This document shows positions 45,762-56,600 of a DNA stretch of 64,000 bases, in pieces. Position 1 is the stretch's first letter, and each line of letters opens with the position of its first letter. This stretch comes from Lineolata rhizophorae (taxonomy: Eukaryota; Ascomycota; Dothideomycetes; Lineolatales; Lineolataceae): positions 308,364 to 372,363 of the forward strand of contig MU001688.1 of assembly GCA_010093515.1 (NCBI GenBank). Reading direction: 5' to 3'. The position numbers and the translations under genes are program-made. The notes under the pieces are model-generated. The model was not told where the DNA came from. It saw only the letters and a list, made by a program, of their open reading frames with translations, and searched no databases.

Positions 45762-47359
45762 TGCTGCCGCGGTAGTTGGACTGGAGTTGTATAAAGAAAG
45801 AGCAAGACATTTGCATTTGTGTATAGTATGTGTTTCAAAACCCCATCGGCACCGCGGCCATCTCATAGCCTGCGGGATGTTGAGTCGAGCGTCCGTGTTT
45901 GAGAGGAAAATCGAGGCCGCAGCCTCGCCTGTAAGTTGTACGAAATATGCAGATACTCGCCACTAGACTCTGGCATTGGATCAAACTGAGGGCGCCGAAT
46001 GTTTTAATTTTACTTTGCCCTTTACGAGGAAGCGTTGATGCCCGTCGGGGTGCTGACCGGTCAATGTTGCGAGAAAGAGCGAAGGCTAGGATGAGTAACT
46101 CGGGCGTGTCGTGCAAGTCGCAGAAACGCAATCATGCGACACGCTGGTTTTGGAGATGACAATCTTCCCATGTGTTCCCTGTCCTATGCTACGACTGGAA
46201 CTACCGGGAATGGGGATGCCACGGCTGCGAGCGTCCGTCAGCGTCAGCAAAGCGAACCCGGCGAGAACCGCGGGCGGTTACGATGTCCCTCTCGGGCGCC
46301 TGTACGAGGTCCGGCGTGACGAGGCGGCATGGGGCGGCGGGCACAAGCTCGTGGCACAACAGGGAGTGGGTTTCAAGTGGGAGTGAGCGTCGACGATGGG
46401 CGCGTAGTGCGAAGGGAGACGGCACGAGGTCCGGGGATTCCTGGTCGGTGCAACAGCCCACATGGAGCGGCGTCACAGACGGGCTCTACATTCTGTACGT
46501 ACCACGCATGTATGCATGTACTCGCTCCTGAAGGAGGGAGCGCCGCGTGCCGTCACAAATGCGATGGCAGGCAGGGGGAAATTGCAGCCCTGACATGCAT
46601 ATGTGCTCGTCGAGTTTGAGGCGCTGGGCCGGGCGGTGGCTGGCAGGGGAGGCCAAGGCGCGAACGGCGGGCGGCGGCCATTGGCGACTCGGCGGCGCGG
46701 CTCCGCTCCCGGCCGCGGCTCGCCTGCTGCCGCTCCCGCCGATTGCTGCCGCCGCAGCTCTGCCATCCGCACCCACGTCGTCGCCGGGCGCCAGCTAAGA
46801 ATAAATCTCGCGGCCGTCGCCATTGTTCCCGCCCACCACGCTCCTCGCCGTCCAATCGCCGCCAGAACCTCCCCGAGCGCCTGCTTGCTGTCCGGCGCGC
46901 CCGCCAATCGCAGGGCACCGGCGAGCTCAGCCCAGCCACACGCTCCCCCGGCCAGCCATCGCCGAAAACCACCCGGTCCCACGCTCGTCAACACCACAGG
47001 GCGAAATTCCCGGCGGCCCAAGCCGGGGTGGCCTGATTTGTGGCTGTCGCCCTTTGCTCTCGCTCTCATCTACGTCTCCGTACGGAGCAGCACTACAGGT
47101 ACACACACACTCCCAGTCGACGCCCGGTCCTCTCGCGTCCGCTCCACCAGCCCGCCAGCGCAGCGCCACCGCCAGCCCTGGTCCGGTTCCCAACCACCGT
47201 CTCCCCGCAAATTACCACCACAACCACCGGCTTAAATTTTGCGCCTCGTTGGGCTGCACACCCTCGCGCGGCTAATTCCCAGCTCTTCATCCCTCCCCTT
47301 TGCCCTTCTTCCTTCCTTCTTCTTTTTTTTTTTTTTTTCCTCCTCTTCCCCAACCCCAA
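45762..47359. other. 1.6-kb GC-rich intergenic region
   Basis: No family-like frame. GC-rich from 46.2 kb with opposing spurious frames at 46.5-47.1 kb. The right end leads into the pyrimidine-rich 5' flank of the next gene. Confidence 0.45.
47284..47356 (+). promoter_or_regulatory. Pyrimidine-rich tract upstream of the ATG at 47,360
   Basis: Almost pure C/T for about 70 bases, including an 18-T run ending at 47,338 and CTTCC repeats, ending directly before the ATG. CT-rich tracts near the start are common in promoters and leaders of highly expressed filamentous fungal genes. The role is inferred. Confidence 0.45.
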
Positions 47360-48633
47360 ATGTTCTTCAAGCGGCTGTCCCGTTCTCGCGCCGACAGCTA
47401 CGTCGACGACGACTACGACGGCCCCCCATCGGCCAACAGCACCCGCTACGAGAAGTACGACGCCCGCCCGTCCTCGAACCGCCACTCGCTCTCCAAGGAC
47501 CCCGCCGCCGCCGGCCCCGACAAGGACGCCAGCATGTACCGCCGCCCGGACGCGCCGCAGGACGCCTACGGCGGCAGCCCGACCCTGCCGCGCAACAACA
47601 GCGGCGGCCTCGTCAATGGCCAGGCCGGCATGCCCAACACGCCCGGCAGCGGCGGTGGCATGGGCCACGGCGCCATACCGCCGCCTGGCGGCATGGGCGA
47701 TGCCGGCTTCATGGGTAGCGGCGGTACGCCCACCAAATCACCGGGCTCGGAGCCCATGATGCCCGACTTGCTGGCGCGCGCCTTCAGCGAGTCCGTCCGG
47801 CCGTACACGGACAAGATCGAGGCGCTCGAGCAGCAGGTGGCGGAGCTGCAGGCCTGGGTCGAGAGCCTGCAGGTGCAGCGGGCCGAAGTGCACGCGTGGA
47901 TAGACAAGAGGGGGTTGAGGCCAGGTGAGCTTCCTCTTCTCGCAACGAAGCCAGATTTGATTCTACACCGCAAGAAAGGTATCCGGTCGCTTTTGAAACT
48001 GCGTGACTAACGATTTGGGGTCGATTTCCCCGCACGTCAGACGTCCCACCCTCGATCGCCAAGCAAATGGACGCGTCGCAAGCCGCGGCCGACACGCTCA
48101 ACGCGCAACTCGACCGCAAAATCACAATCGTAAACTTCGACCTGCACCGCCTGCAGGACGACCTCAACGACTCCATCTCGGCCGCGCACTTCGCCGCCGC
48201 CATGGCCAAGTTCCTGCCGGACATCGCGCGGCTGTCGTCGCTGCCGGGCGGGCCGCGCTACGCCTTCGACCTCGTGCTCAAGCTCGGCGGCAACCTCAAC
48301 TCGCACGGCGGGCTCGACGGCGGCGACGCGGCCGACCTCGCCGCCCGCCGCGACTTCTACGCCCAGCTGGACGACGCCATGGTCGACGTCGTGGGCCGGA
48401 GGTTCGACGAGCAGGAGGACTGGCCGGTCGCGAGGGAAATCAAGCGCATCGAGAAGACAGCGGCGTACTTGAGGAATTTCGGCGTCGAGCCGTATTTCCC
48501 GCGCACGCTGGACGTCATGAGGAGGGAGGGCGCGGTGGTGGGCGCGGGCGGCGCTGGTGGTGGGGGGGGGTATGTTGGCGGTGGGGGTGAAGGGGTGGCG
48601 ACGGGACAGGGCACGCCGCCGAGGTACCATTAG
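47360..48633 (+). CDS. Unknown protein with central coiled coil
   Basis: Exons 47360-47924 and 48041-48633 give 385 aa. It starts MFFKRLSRSRADSYVDDDYD. Residues 20-140 are polar and Gly/Pro/Ser-rich. The centre is helical with heptads (IEALEQQVAELQAWVESLQ, then VPPSIAKQMDASQAAAD, LDRKITIVNFDLHRLQDDLN). A further helical domain follows (AMAKFLPDIARLSSLPGG, FYAQLDDAMVDVVGRRFDEQ). The tail is Gly-rich. Splice signals are standard (GTGAGC/CAG, 116 nt) and the junction restores a good frame (RGLRP to DVPPS). I do not recognise a family; the ordered second half argues for a real, conserved gene. The stop codon is the last sequence before an assembly gap, so the 3' UTR is missing. Confidence 0.8.
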
Positions 48634-48778
48634 NNNNNNNNNNNNNNNNNNNNNNNNNNNNNNNNNNNNNNNNNNNNNNNNNNNNNNNNNNNNNNNNNNN
48701 NNNNNNNNNNNNNNNNNNNNNNNNNNNNNNNNNNNNNNNNNNNNNNNNNNNNNNNNNNNNNNNNNNNNNNNNNNNNNN
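48634..48778. other. Assembly gap (145 N)
   Basis: Run of N starting directly after the stop codon of the coiled-coil gene and ending before a G run. Confidence 1.
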
Positions 48779-50293
48779 GGGGGGAGGAAAGTAATGGACG
48801 ACGCCAGCCGGCCAGCCCTGGCTCCGCAAGGAGGAAAGGGAAGAGTCGGCATCCAAACTCCACGCTCGCACACACACAGGCACATACACACAAACGCTCT
48901 CATCATAATAACATCTCGCACCACACGCTTCGACGGAAATGCCACTGGTTAGAAGGCCAACGGCTGGAGCTCTTTACTCGGGCGGCATTTCCGAACATAT
49001 TCATGGCCGGCAGTAGTCTAGGCATCCTTTTCTCTGCGCATGCATAGCTCCTACTTTTTTTTTTTTTTTTTAACCGCTGACTCCCCGAAAGAGGGCCGGC
49101 CACGTCAGACTGAGGGCAGACGAAGCTTTCTTCATCCAAATTCTCCCCGTATCATGGCGGCGGCGACGTCAGAAAATGGGACTCGCGGCCCTGGGCATAA
49201 TAATCGACACCGAGCGGGAAGAACGGCCCGAAATAGGCATCGTTTTCCGCTCTAATTTGGTCTTTCTTTCTCCTTCTTTTCCCTCTCTTCCCGGGGCCTC
49301 CTTTGGCCGGGGAGGGGGACGGAAGGATTTGTGTGCCGGTGTCTTTGGACATTTTTGAGGGTTTTGATCGTAACGAATCTCCTTGTTGTGTTCCTTGCCC
49401 TGCTTGTTCTCTTCGAGTCTGTGCTTCTTTAACATATGGTTTCCGCGTCTGGGTGTTCGACTCATGTGCTGGCTGCGCTTGGAGGGAAAGGGGGAGTGCG
49501 TCTGCTTGCTCTTGTGCATTGTACTTTAGATTAACTTGGTGGGACTCGGTCGGTCGGGGTCGATGTGAGTTGCTGGGGAGAGGAGAGGAAGGGGGATACT
49601 ACTACTACGTACGCAAGTAGTAGAAACGTAATTTTCAAAATTTGGACTTTGCTGAAGGATTGGCCGGCACGACTCGCGGTGACTTATGAGCACTGAACGA
49701 CGCACAAACGGCCGTTCGCACGCCTTATTCTAGGGATCTTGCCCGTGGCCATTGGCATCTCCGAAGCGTCCAGAGTATCCCAGATCCGATCGTCCAATGG
49801 CCGCCCGTCTTTTGCCTCAATCGAATCATCGAGCTCGATTGCGCATTACTTGCAGGCGGCGGGTGCGGGGGGAGGGAAAGAAAAAACTTTTTCGGTTTCT
49901 TTTTTCCGTTACTTTTGACTTTTGCCCCGGGCACTGCAGCCCCCGCCCGGCGGTGGCGTCGCCAGGGCGGCCGAGCTCCACCTCCGGCTCCACACCGAGA
50001 GAAAACGACCACGAGCCGAGAAGAACAAACAAAAAAAAAACAAAATAAAAACTCCGCACCGCCCACCTGACTCGCTGGCAACGTCACTCTTCCGGGCGAA
50101 CCTAGTCGCTCGCTCTGCTGGCCGTTCCGTTTGCCGGGCCTTTTCCGCTTCCATGCTGCGCGATTGAAAGAATCGCGTCGTTCGGCCCGGCGGCAATTAT
50201 GCCCACGCAGCAGACCGCAACTGAACGGTGCTCGTCGCTGTCACTATCGTCGTCGTCGCCGTCGTCATTTTCGCCCGGCCTCTACCGCCGGAC
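48779..50293. other. Intergenic, promoter region of N-acetylglutamate synthase
   Basis: No supported gene in 1.5 kb. It contains a CA-rich microsatellite (48,870-48,895), an 18-T run near 49,055-49,070 and A/T runs near 49,880-49,910 and 50,025-50,050. The right 200 bases are GC-rich and lead into the N-acetylglutamate synthase start. Confidence 0.45.
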
Positions 50294-52311
50294 ATGAGCG
50301 CCGCGGGCACAGCAGTCGCGGCGCGGCGCGGGGCCGTCGCCCGGCGCGTCGGGGCGACGGCTGCCGCGGCCAGGGCCAAGGTGAGTGACTCGGACGCCTG
50401 GATTCGAGAGAAAGAATCTCGTCGACGCCAGCCGGAATCGCCGGGGACGAGAAAGCTTACGGAACGACCGCGACGCGTGCAGGCCGCTCCCGCCGCCTCG
50501 GAAAACATCATGCGTCCTCCCCGCCCAAACCGCCCCCAGAGCCGCCGCCCCTTCACAACCACCTCCCCCGCCAACAACAACAACAGCAACAGCAACAGCA
50601 GCAGCAACAATACCAACAACACCACCACCACCACCGCCAAAGACACCCCCGCCCCGGCGCCCGCCCGCCGCCCCGGCCGGCGCGACCCCGCCGGCCCCGG
50701 CCAGGCCCGCAAGCTCGCCGAGCGCGACTTCTTCCTCAGCGTGCTCAGCACCGCCGCCACCAAGCGCGACGCCAAGCAATACCTGTCGCGCTTCGGGGCG
50801 GCGGCGGCGCCGCCGCGGGCGGGGCCGGGTCGAGGGCCGGCGAAGGCGAGGACAGAGGCCGAGACCGAGACCGCGACCGCGGCCGCGGGCGGAGCCGCGC
50901 GGGCGGACGTGGAGGAAGAAGGGAGGAGGGTGGCGAGGACGGGCGCGGAGCGTGGGCCGGGGCCGGGACGAGGGCGGCTGCCAGGCGCGTCGCAGCAACA
51001 GCAACAACAGCAGCAGCAAAGGGGGGAGCGGCAGGGCCCCGCGGCGGCCCAGCCCGACGTCCACGCGCGCCAGTGGCGCCTCAGCCGCACGGGCGTCAAC
51101 CTCGGCTCGCTGTACGCGCCCTCGCGGGCCATGGAGGAGAGCCCCGTGTTCGCGCAGCCGGGCGCGGCCGGGGCGGGAGGCGAGGTCGCGGCGGCGGCGG
51201 CGGCGGGGGCAGCGGTGCCGGGCGTCCCCGTCGAGGCCGAGGCGTCGCCAGTGCCGCCGCAACTGCACGTCGCCCTGGTCAAGCTGCGCGCCCCGCAGCT
51301 GCTGCCGGACGAGACGCTGGACGGGGTGGCGCTGACGCTGGCGCAGTTGGCGCGGCTGGGGCTCGGGTGCGTCATCGTGGTTGATTTCGATGCGGACGGC
51401 GGGGAGGAGGAGAGAAGGAGGGGACGGGACGGAGTACATGGGGCGCACGACCCCGGGGGCGGGCCGGAGACGGTCGGGTTCGAGTGGAGGAGGGACGTCA
51501 GCGCGCAGGCGGATAGGATCGCGGCGGCCATCAGGAGGCACGGGCCTGTCGGGGCGAGGAGGGTGGACAACGCGCTGGGGCTGGTGGCGGAGCGAGGGGA
51601 CGCGGGCAAAGAGGGGAAGACGCGGGTCGATTTGGCCTTCAGGGACATGCTGATGAGCCCGCTGAGGATGGGCACGTTGCCCGTGCTGACGCCGATTGCG
51701 TTCACGCAGGCGCAGGCGGCGAAGAGGGTGCAGGCGGACGACATCGTGGTGGCGCTTTCGAGGGAGTTCGCCGCGATGGGGGCCGGCCCGGGCCCGCAGC
51801 CGCCGCCGCCGCCGCCGGCCAAGGTGTCGCTGGACCGCGTCATCCTCCTGGACCCCCTCGGGGGCATCCCGGCCGAGAACCGCGCCGACGGCGTGCACGT
51901 CTTCCTCAACATGGAGCAGGAGTACGCCGACGTGCGCGAGCAGCTGCTCGGCGCCCCGCGGCGGCGCCAGTCGGCCCTCGAGGCGAGCGCGCGCACCATG
52001 AAGCGGCTCGAGGCCGACGTGGCGCGCGCGGCCGCGGCGGCATCGTCGCTCCATCATCATCATCATCACTCCGGCGGCGGCGTCGGCGACGACGACGACG
52101 GCCACGCGCTCGCCGGCTTCATGGAGTGGGAGACGCCGCCGCTGGCCCGCGAGGCGTCCCCGTCGCTGCCCCCGCCCGGCTCCGCCGCCGCGACCCGCCA
52201 CTGCCGCAACCTGGACACGATGCGCGCCGCGCTCGCCCTGCTGCCGGCCACGTCGTCGGCGCTGCTCGTCACGCCGGCCGAGGCGGCCGTGTCGGCCACG
52301 TTCGCGTCCAA

Positions 52312-52344
<33 letters not shown>

Positions 52345-53272
52345 CGCCCCGGGGCCCGGTCAGAACCCCTCGTCCTCGTCGGGCGTCGGCACCCGCCCGA
52401 ACAAGAACCCCCTCATCCACAACCTCCTGACGGACAAGCCGCCCGTGTCGAGCTCGCTGCCGCGCGCGCGGCTGGTGGCCGCCGCCCCCGCCACGGCGCC
52501 GCCGCCGGCCACGTTTGCGAAGAAGGGGATGCCGCTGGCGATCATCCCGGATCCGCGGGTGGCGCCGTGGACGCCGCCGGTTGGGGGTCTACCGATGGGG
52601 ATGGCGACGGCGGGGGTGGAGACCATCGTTGGCGTCGGCCCAGGTACGGATCCAGATCCAGGCCTAGGCGCGCCGCTGCTCAGCCTGCGCGACCCGCGCA
52701 TCGACCTGGAGCGGCTGGTGGCGCTCATCGAGGACTCGTTCGGGCGCCGGCTGGACGTCGAGCACTACCTGCGGAGGGTCGAGGGCCGGCTGGCGGGCGT
52801 CATCGTGGCGGGCGAGTACGACGGCGGGGCCATCTTGACCTGGGAGTCGCCGCCGCCGTCGTCGCCGCCGCGGCGGCCCGGCCGCCGATCCCCCCGGCCG
52901 CCCGTCCCTTACCTGGACAAGTTCGCGGTGCGCAAGCGGGCCCAGGGCGCCGGCGGCGTGGCCGACGTGGTGTTCAAGGCCATGGTGCGCGCCTGCTTTC
53001 CCGGCGGCGTCGTCTGGCGGTCGCGCCAGACCAACCCGGTCAACCGGTGGTACTTCGAGCGCGCGGCGGGGCAGTACAAGCTGCCGGGGGGGCTGTGGAC
53101 CATGTTCTGGACGACGGAGGGGGTCGGCGAGGGCATCGCGAAAGGGGGCGCTGGGGCTGGTGGAGAAGTGGCGGCGGAGGGGATGAGGTGGAGGGAACGG
53201 TGGAGGGATTACGTGGGCGTTTGCGAGGGGGTGGTGCCGAGTTGGGCGGATGATACGGGCGTGGTGGATTGA
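50294..53272 (+). CDS. N-acetylglutamate synthase, mitochondrial
   Basis: First enzyme of arginine synthesis: glutamate plus acetyl-CoA to N-acetylglutamate, in mitochondria. The whole stretch is open (992 codons from the ATG). Good signals (GTGAGT at 50,381; GTGCAG ending at 50,482) mark a 102-nt intron, giving 958 aa. The presequence is Ala/Arg-rich. The amino-acid-kinase-like part contains LDPLGGIPAENRADGVHVFL and CRNLDTMRAALALLPATSSA. The link NPLIHNLLTDKP leads to the acetyltransferase domain (LEDSFGRRLDVEHYL-like block, VEGRLAGVIVAGEYDGGAIL, PYLDKFAVRKRAQG, VWRSRQTNPVNRWYFERAAG). It is much longer than the roughly 600-700 aa usual, because of Asn/Ser/Thr, Gln, His and Ala runs from triplet repeats. 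Confidence 0.93.
50571..50636. repeat. Triplet repeat (AAC/AGC/ACC) in N-acetylglutamate synthase
   Basis: Imperfect trinucleotide run encoding Asn/Ser then Thr, just after the presequence. Confidence 0.85.
50993..51019. repeat. CAG/CAA repeat in N-acetylglutamate synthase
   Basis: Nine CAG/CAA codons in a row encoding a Gln run. Confidence 0.9.
52052..52069. repeat. CAT/CAC repeat in N-acetylglutamate synthase
   Basis: Six His codons in a row, followed by a Gly/Asp stretch. Confidence 0.85.
52312..52343. repeat. GCC repeat in N-acetylglutamate synthase
   Basis: About ten GCC triplets encoding an Ala run. Confidence 0.9.
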
Positions 53273-53923
53273 GCGACGTGGAGCTGAGTTTTGGAGCAGT
53301 GCTAGCGTTTGGAACTACGTGACAAGGCACTGTAAATACGGACGGTGTAGGAAATGAGCATACGTAGTATACATACATGCATGCGTACCTGCTGCGTGCA
53401 ACGGGTGCTTCGGCCGTGTTTACAGGCGCGCCGGTCGGGCTTGGCACCGCAACCAGGGCAACGGCCGCCCGCTCGCTTCGGCGGCGGTCAACAACCCTCC
53501 AGCCCGCCCGCCCTCCCTCCCTCCCTCTCTCTCACCTCTCTCCTCCTCGCGCCAACACCGCTTCTTCCAGCAGCCTCACGGCCAGGTGCAGATTTCGTGC
53601 TCAGCATACTCAGCCTCCGTCTTACCCCCCGGGCCCCGCGCCTTTTGCCCGCCCGCATACCTAACGCGCCCCCTTCGCCGGTCCCAGAGCAGCTGTTTGC
53701 TCGGCCTCCCAGCGCGGCAAAATGGTACGTGGTGTTTTTTCCCCCTTTGTTTGGCGGCGGCGGCGGCGGCGTCGGCGGCGGCAAACCGGCCCCTGGGGCC
53801 ACGCGCGAGAGGCCGCAGCGTCCGGGCGGGAGACGCGCCGCCGCCGACGCTCCGTCTCTTCGCGGCCTCGCCCGTCCCGCTCCGCCCTCGCCGCCTCTTC
53901 CGTCCGCGCAAAGGCCGCCCAGC
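53273..53923. other. Intergenic, 5' flank of the myosin light chain gene
   Basis: 650 bases with a CCCT/CT-rich tract at 53,511-53,553. An ATG followed by GTACGT at 53,721 could be a leader intron, but any such splice leaves the light chain out of frame, so it would have to be untranslated. Confidence 0.45.
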
Positions 53924-54874
53924 ATGAGCTCACAGCAAGCGCCGCCGCCGTCGTCGTCGCAGTCTTCGGCCGACTACCGCGAGGCCTTCAGCCTGTACGA
54001 CAAGCGCGGCAACGGCCGCGTCGCCCTCAAGGACCTCGGCGAGCTGCTGCGCGCCTGCGGCCAGAACCCGACGCTCCAGGAGATCCGCGACCTGGAGCAG
54101 AATGTCGGCGCCGACTGTGAGTTTTCCTTCTCTCCTCGGTCCTGTATCTTCCTTTTTTTTTTTTTTTTTTTTTTGATTTCGCATCGACCCGCGCCAAATT
54201 CTCGCGCGTGCCAAATTTGTGCGCCCAGTCGCTTTGTTTATCCCTTTGTATTTCCAATTTCCACCCGCCCGTTTCGGCCGGTTTCCCCCAGTTCCCTCCG
54301 CGACCGCGTCAATCGCCATCTCTGACTCGAACCCGCCGCCCAGTCGACTTCGAGACCTTCTCGCGCGTCCTGAACCGCCCTGGCGGCTTCCGCGAGCCCA
54401 TGCCGCCCGACGAGTACGCCAAGGCGTTCCGCGTCTTCGACAAGGACGGCTCCGGCTTCGTCGGCGTCGGCCAGCTCAAGTACCGTACGTGCCCCTTCGC
54501 ATTCGCCCTGTAGCCCCTGGTAATAGGCCGGATCGTTGAGCTTGCGTGCTTTGTCCTGTTTTCCGGCCGAAGGCATGTTAGGGATGGGTCGGGGAGGACC
54601 TTGCGCCGAAGCCCCAGCCGTGCGCCGAGGGACAAAGTAAACGCTGACGTTGGCGGCTTCGGCCACAGTTCTTACGACCATGGGCGACCGTCTCACGGAA
54701 GCCGAGTACGAAGATATGATCAAGTTGCTGGACACGACCAACGACGAGGTCAACTACATTGGTCAGTCGCAGAGCCAAACCCTCCTTTTGGCAGGGCACC
54801 TTCGCCCCGGCATCCCAGTCTACTGACCACGGAGACCCCAAACAGATATGATCAACAAAATCATCGAGCATTAG
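53924..54874 (+). CDS. Myosin essential light chain (Mlc1/Cdc4-like EF-hand protein)
   Basis: Binds IQ motifs of myosins in cytokinesis and polarised transport. Exons 53924-54116, 54344-54484, 54669-54761 and 54846-54874 give 151 aa (yeast Mlc1 is 149). Four EF-hand units: YREAFSLYDKRGNGRVALKD (degenerate loop), the second reduced, YAKAFRVFDKDGSGFVGVGQ (position 12 of the loop is Gln, so calcium binding is doubtful), and LTEAEYEDMIKLLDTTNDEV. Poor loops point to a calcium-independent light chain and not calmodulin. The extra Ser/Pro/Gln N-terminus (MSSQQAPPPSSSQ) is unusual. The last coding exon is only 29 nt. Intron 1 has a long T run (54,153-54,174) just after its donor. Confidence 0.9.
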
Positions 54875-55568
54875 TCGTGCCTCCTAGCATCAACTATCTT
54901 GCTCGCTTTGCTTTTGTTCGATTCCTCTTCACGGACCACCCGCAGTTATTGCATCAACACACCTTTTGGCGTGTTGCCATTTTCCGGCTTTATGTGGCTC
55001 GGCCTGGCGTTGCTATTGCTATTTCTGTAATGGAGGGAAAGAAAAGAGATCTCTCGCGGCATGTATTGGAAGGGGAGAGTGTGGGGAGTCCAATGGTGTT
55101 TTTGCCTCTTTCTCAGCACCATGTCTACGCATTGGCGACCGACGTCAACATGGAGAACGCTTGGAGGCGACTAGTCTCATGATTGTGATGTATAGTTTAG
55201 TAGCTTAGAAACGGGCGGAACACTAGTACCACCCATCTTCCTGGATCGAGAATCAAGCCATTTTCGGACGAGCCCTCCTATTTCTGCGGTGAGACAGTCT
55301 ACCGTACAAGGAGTTATTGACGAGTTGGCTGAGACGTTTCTTTTCAAAGCCACCCTGATGCATAAAACATGCCCGTTCGCCTTTGCCCTCATGCCTCCCC
55401 CCGAAAGCCAAACTCCAAAGCAAAGCACGCATTCGCCCTCTCTAAAACAAAGCCCATCGCCCTTGGGCTAGACGAGTCACTCTCTTCAGACCCCATCGCT
55501 CCAACCTCAGCGCGCCCCTCCGCCCGCCTTCCTCCCTCACAGCCTCTCCCCCGAGTCGAGTCCCCCCC
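54875..55568. other. Convergent intergenic region
   Basis: Between the light chain and STEEP1-like genes. Likely 3' UTRs; no gene recognised. Confidence 0.5.
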
Positions 55569-56255
55569 TCACGACACCCGCCCGCCCAGCCCCCTCATCT
55601 CCTCCGTGCTCATCACCGCCCCATCCAACACATACGCCACGTCCGTCCTCGGCCCCCCGCCAGGCGCCCCCCTCCCACCCCCAAACTGCCCCGCCTCCAG
55701 CTGATACCCCACCACGACGCGACACCGCGCGCACCGCAGCCGGAAGCGCTTCTCGAACCCGTCCGCGCGCGTCACGATCAAGGGGCGCCCCGTCCCCGCC
55801 CCCGCCGCAGCAGCGCCAGCTCGGCCCGCCGCGTTGCTGCCGCCCGCGCGCCGGTCCCCGCCGAGTACGTTGAGCAGCAGCGCGTAGAACGGCGGCGCGC
55901 GGTCGCGGCGGCGGCGTTCGGGTCCGGCCTTGGCGTCGGCGCCGTCGGCGGTCTCGCTTTCGGGCTCGGGCTCGTCCTCGGGTTCGGGTTCGGGTTCGGG
56001 TTCGTCCTCGGAGGCGGAGGCGGAGGCGGAGGCGGGGCCTCGGGCTTGCTCGGGCGGCGGCGGGGGCAGCGGGAGGATGGTGGCCTTGTCGAGGGCGGCG
56101 GGGCCGGCGCGCCGGGGGAGCAGCGTGAGGGAGTGCGTCGAGGCGAGGAGGAGGTGCGAGCATTGTCGGCAGTGGTAGGTGTGGATGGGGTCGCCGGGGG
56201 GAGCCGAGGGAGATGGAGGGGGGGCGGCGGTGTCGGTCATGGTGGTGTCGGGCAT
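55569..56255 (-). CDS. STEEP1-like (UPF0428/CXorf56 family) protein
   Basis: Single-exon gene of 228 aa. Two conserved blocks match this eukaryotic family. The N-terminal one has a Cys pair (HTYHCRQCSHLLLAS) and LPRRAGPAALDKATILPLP. The later one is VTRADGFEKRFRLRCARCRV with VVGYQLE, followed by VAYVLDGAVMSTEEMRG. The four cysteines (CxxC twice) probably bind zinc. In animals STEEP1 promotes STING exit from the ER; in fungi, which lack that pathway, the role is unknown. Between the blocks lies an acidic Glu/Pro/Ala insert (about 70-110) made by tandem hexanucleotides, absent from animal proteins. A second in-frame Met six codons on could also be the start. Confidence 0.85.
   Translation of the reverse strand: MPDTTMTDTAAPPPSPSAPPGDPIHTYHCRQCSHLLLASTHSLTLLPRRAGPAALDKATILPLPPPPPEQARGPASASASASEDEPEPEPEPEDEPEPESETADGADAKAGPERRRRDRAPPFYALLLNVLGGDRRAGGSNAAGRAGAAAAGAGTGRPLIVTRADGFEKRFRLRCARCRVVVGYQLEAGQFGGGRGAPGGGPRTDVAYVLDGAVMSTEEMRGLGGRVS
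55980..56037. repeat. Tandem hexanucleotide repeats in STEEP1-like gene
   Basis: About four GGTTCG units (55,980-56,004) encode Glu-Pro pairs on the minus strand, and four GGAGGC units (56,010-56,036) encode Ala-Ser pairs. Both sit inside the variable acidic insert. Confidence 0.85.
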
Positions 56256-56600
56256 TTGTGCTCGTTGCGCGTGCGGGACGGGGGGTGGGAGCTTGCGCGG
56301 AGTTGGCTCGGGTTGTTTCTGTCGCGCGGTTTATGCGTTGGTTTGGAAGAGGAAAGTGTGGGATTTTTGCGGTGTTGTCGAAGTTTTGTCTCGACAGAGC
56401 TAGCGATGGCGCAAATGAGCTCTTGTGGTGGTGCCAAGCCTGCATGACTCGTGAAGAGCTCCATACCTATGTAGCAGCGAGAGCGGGACAATGCACTCTG
56501 GGGTCTCCACAAGCCGCGACAGTAAATTCTTCGCTGCCTCACTACGCGTGCGCGCGCCGGCGCATCGCCGCATCCCCCGCATCTCCCCTCTTCTTCCACC
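56256..56600. promoter_or_regulatory. Divergent promoter region (STEEP1-like / HIT hydrolase)
   Basis: 345 bases between two divergent starts. No gene; no specific factor site claimed. Confidence 0.4.

Noticed and set aside
50571-51019. Regular repeats that might suggest a CRISPR-like array
   Set aside because: They are in-frame triplet repeats within a gene, with no spacers, in a eukaryotic genome.
50197-52420. Very long minus-strand frames (600 and 712 codons) opposite N-acetylglutamate synthase
   Set aside because: They are Arg/Ser/Ala-rich mirror frames of a GC-rich coding region. The plus strand carries conserved acetylglutamate synthase blocks.
52126-53253. Plus-strand 375-codon frame overlapping N-acetylglutamate synthase
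   Set aside because: Different register, low-complexity Arg/Gly content, no domain; the enzyme frame is conserved.
53721-53923. Alternative start of the light chain at ATG-GTACGT (53,721), as in calmodulin genes with an intron after Met1
   Set aside because: No acceptor before 53,930 restores the reading frame; it can only be an untranslated leader intron.
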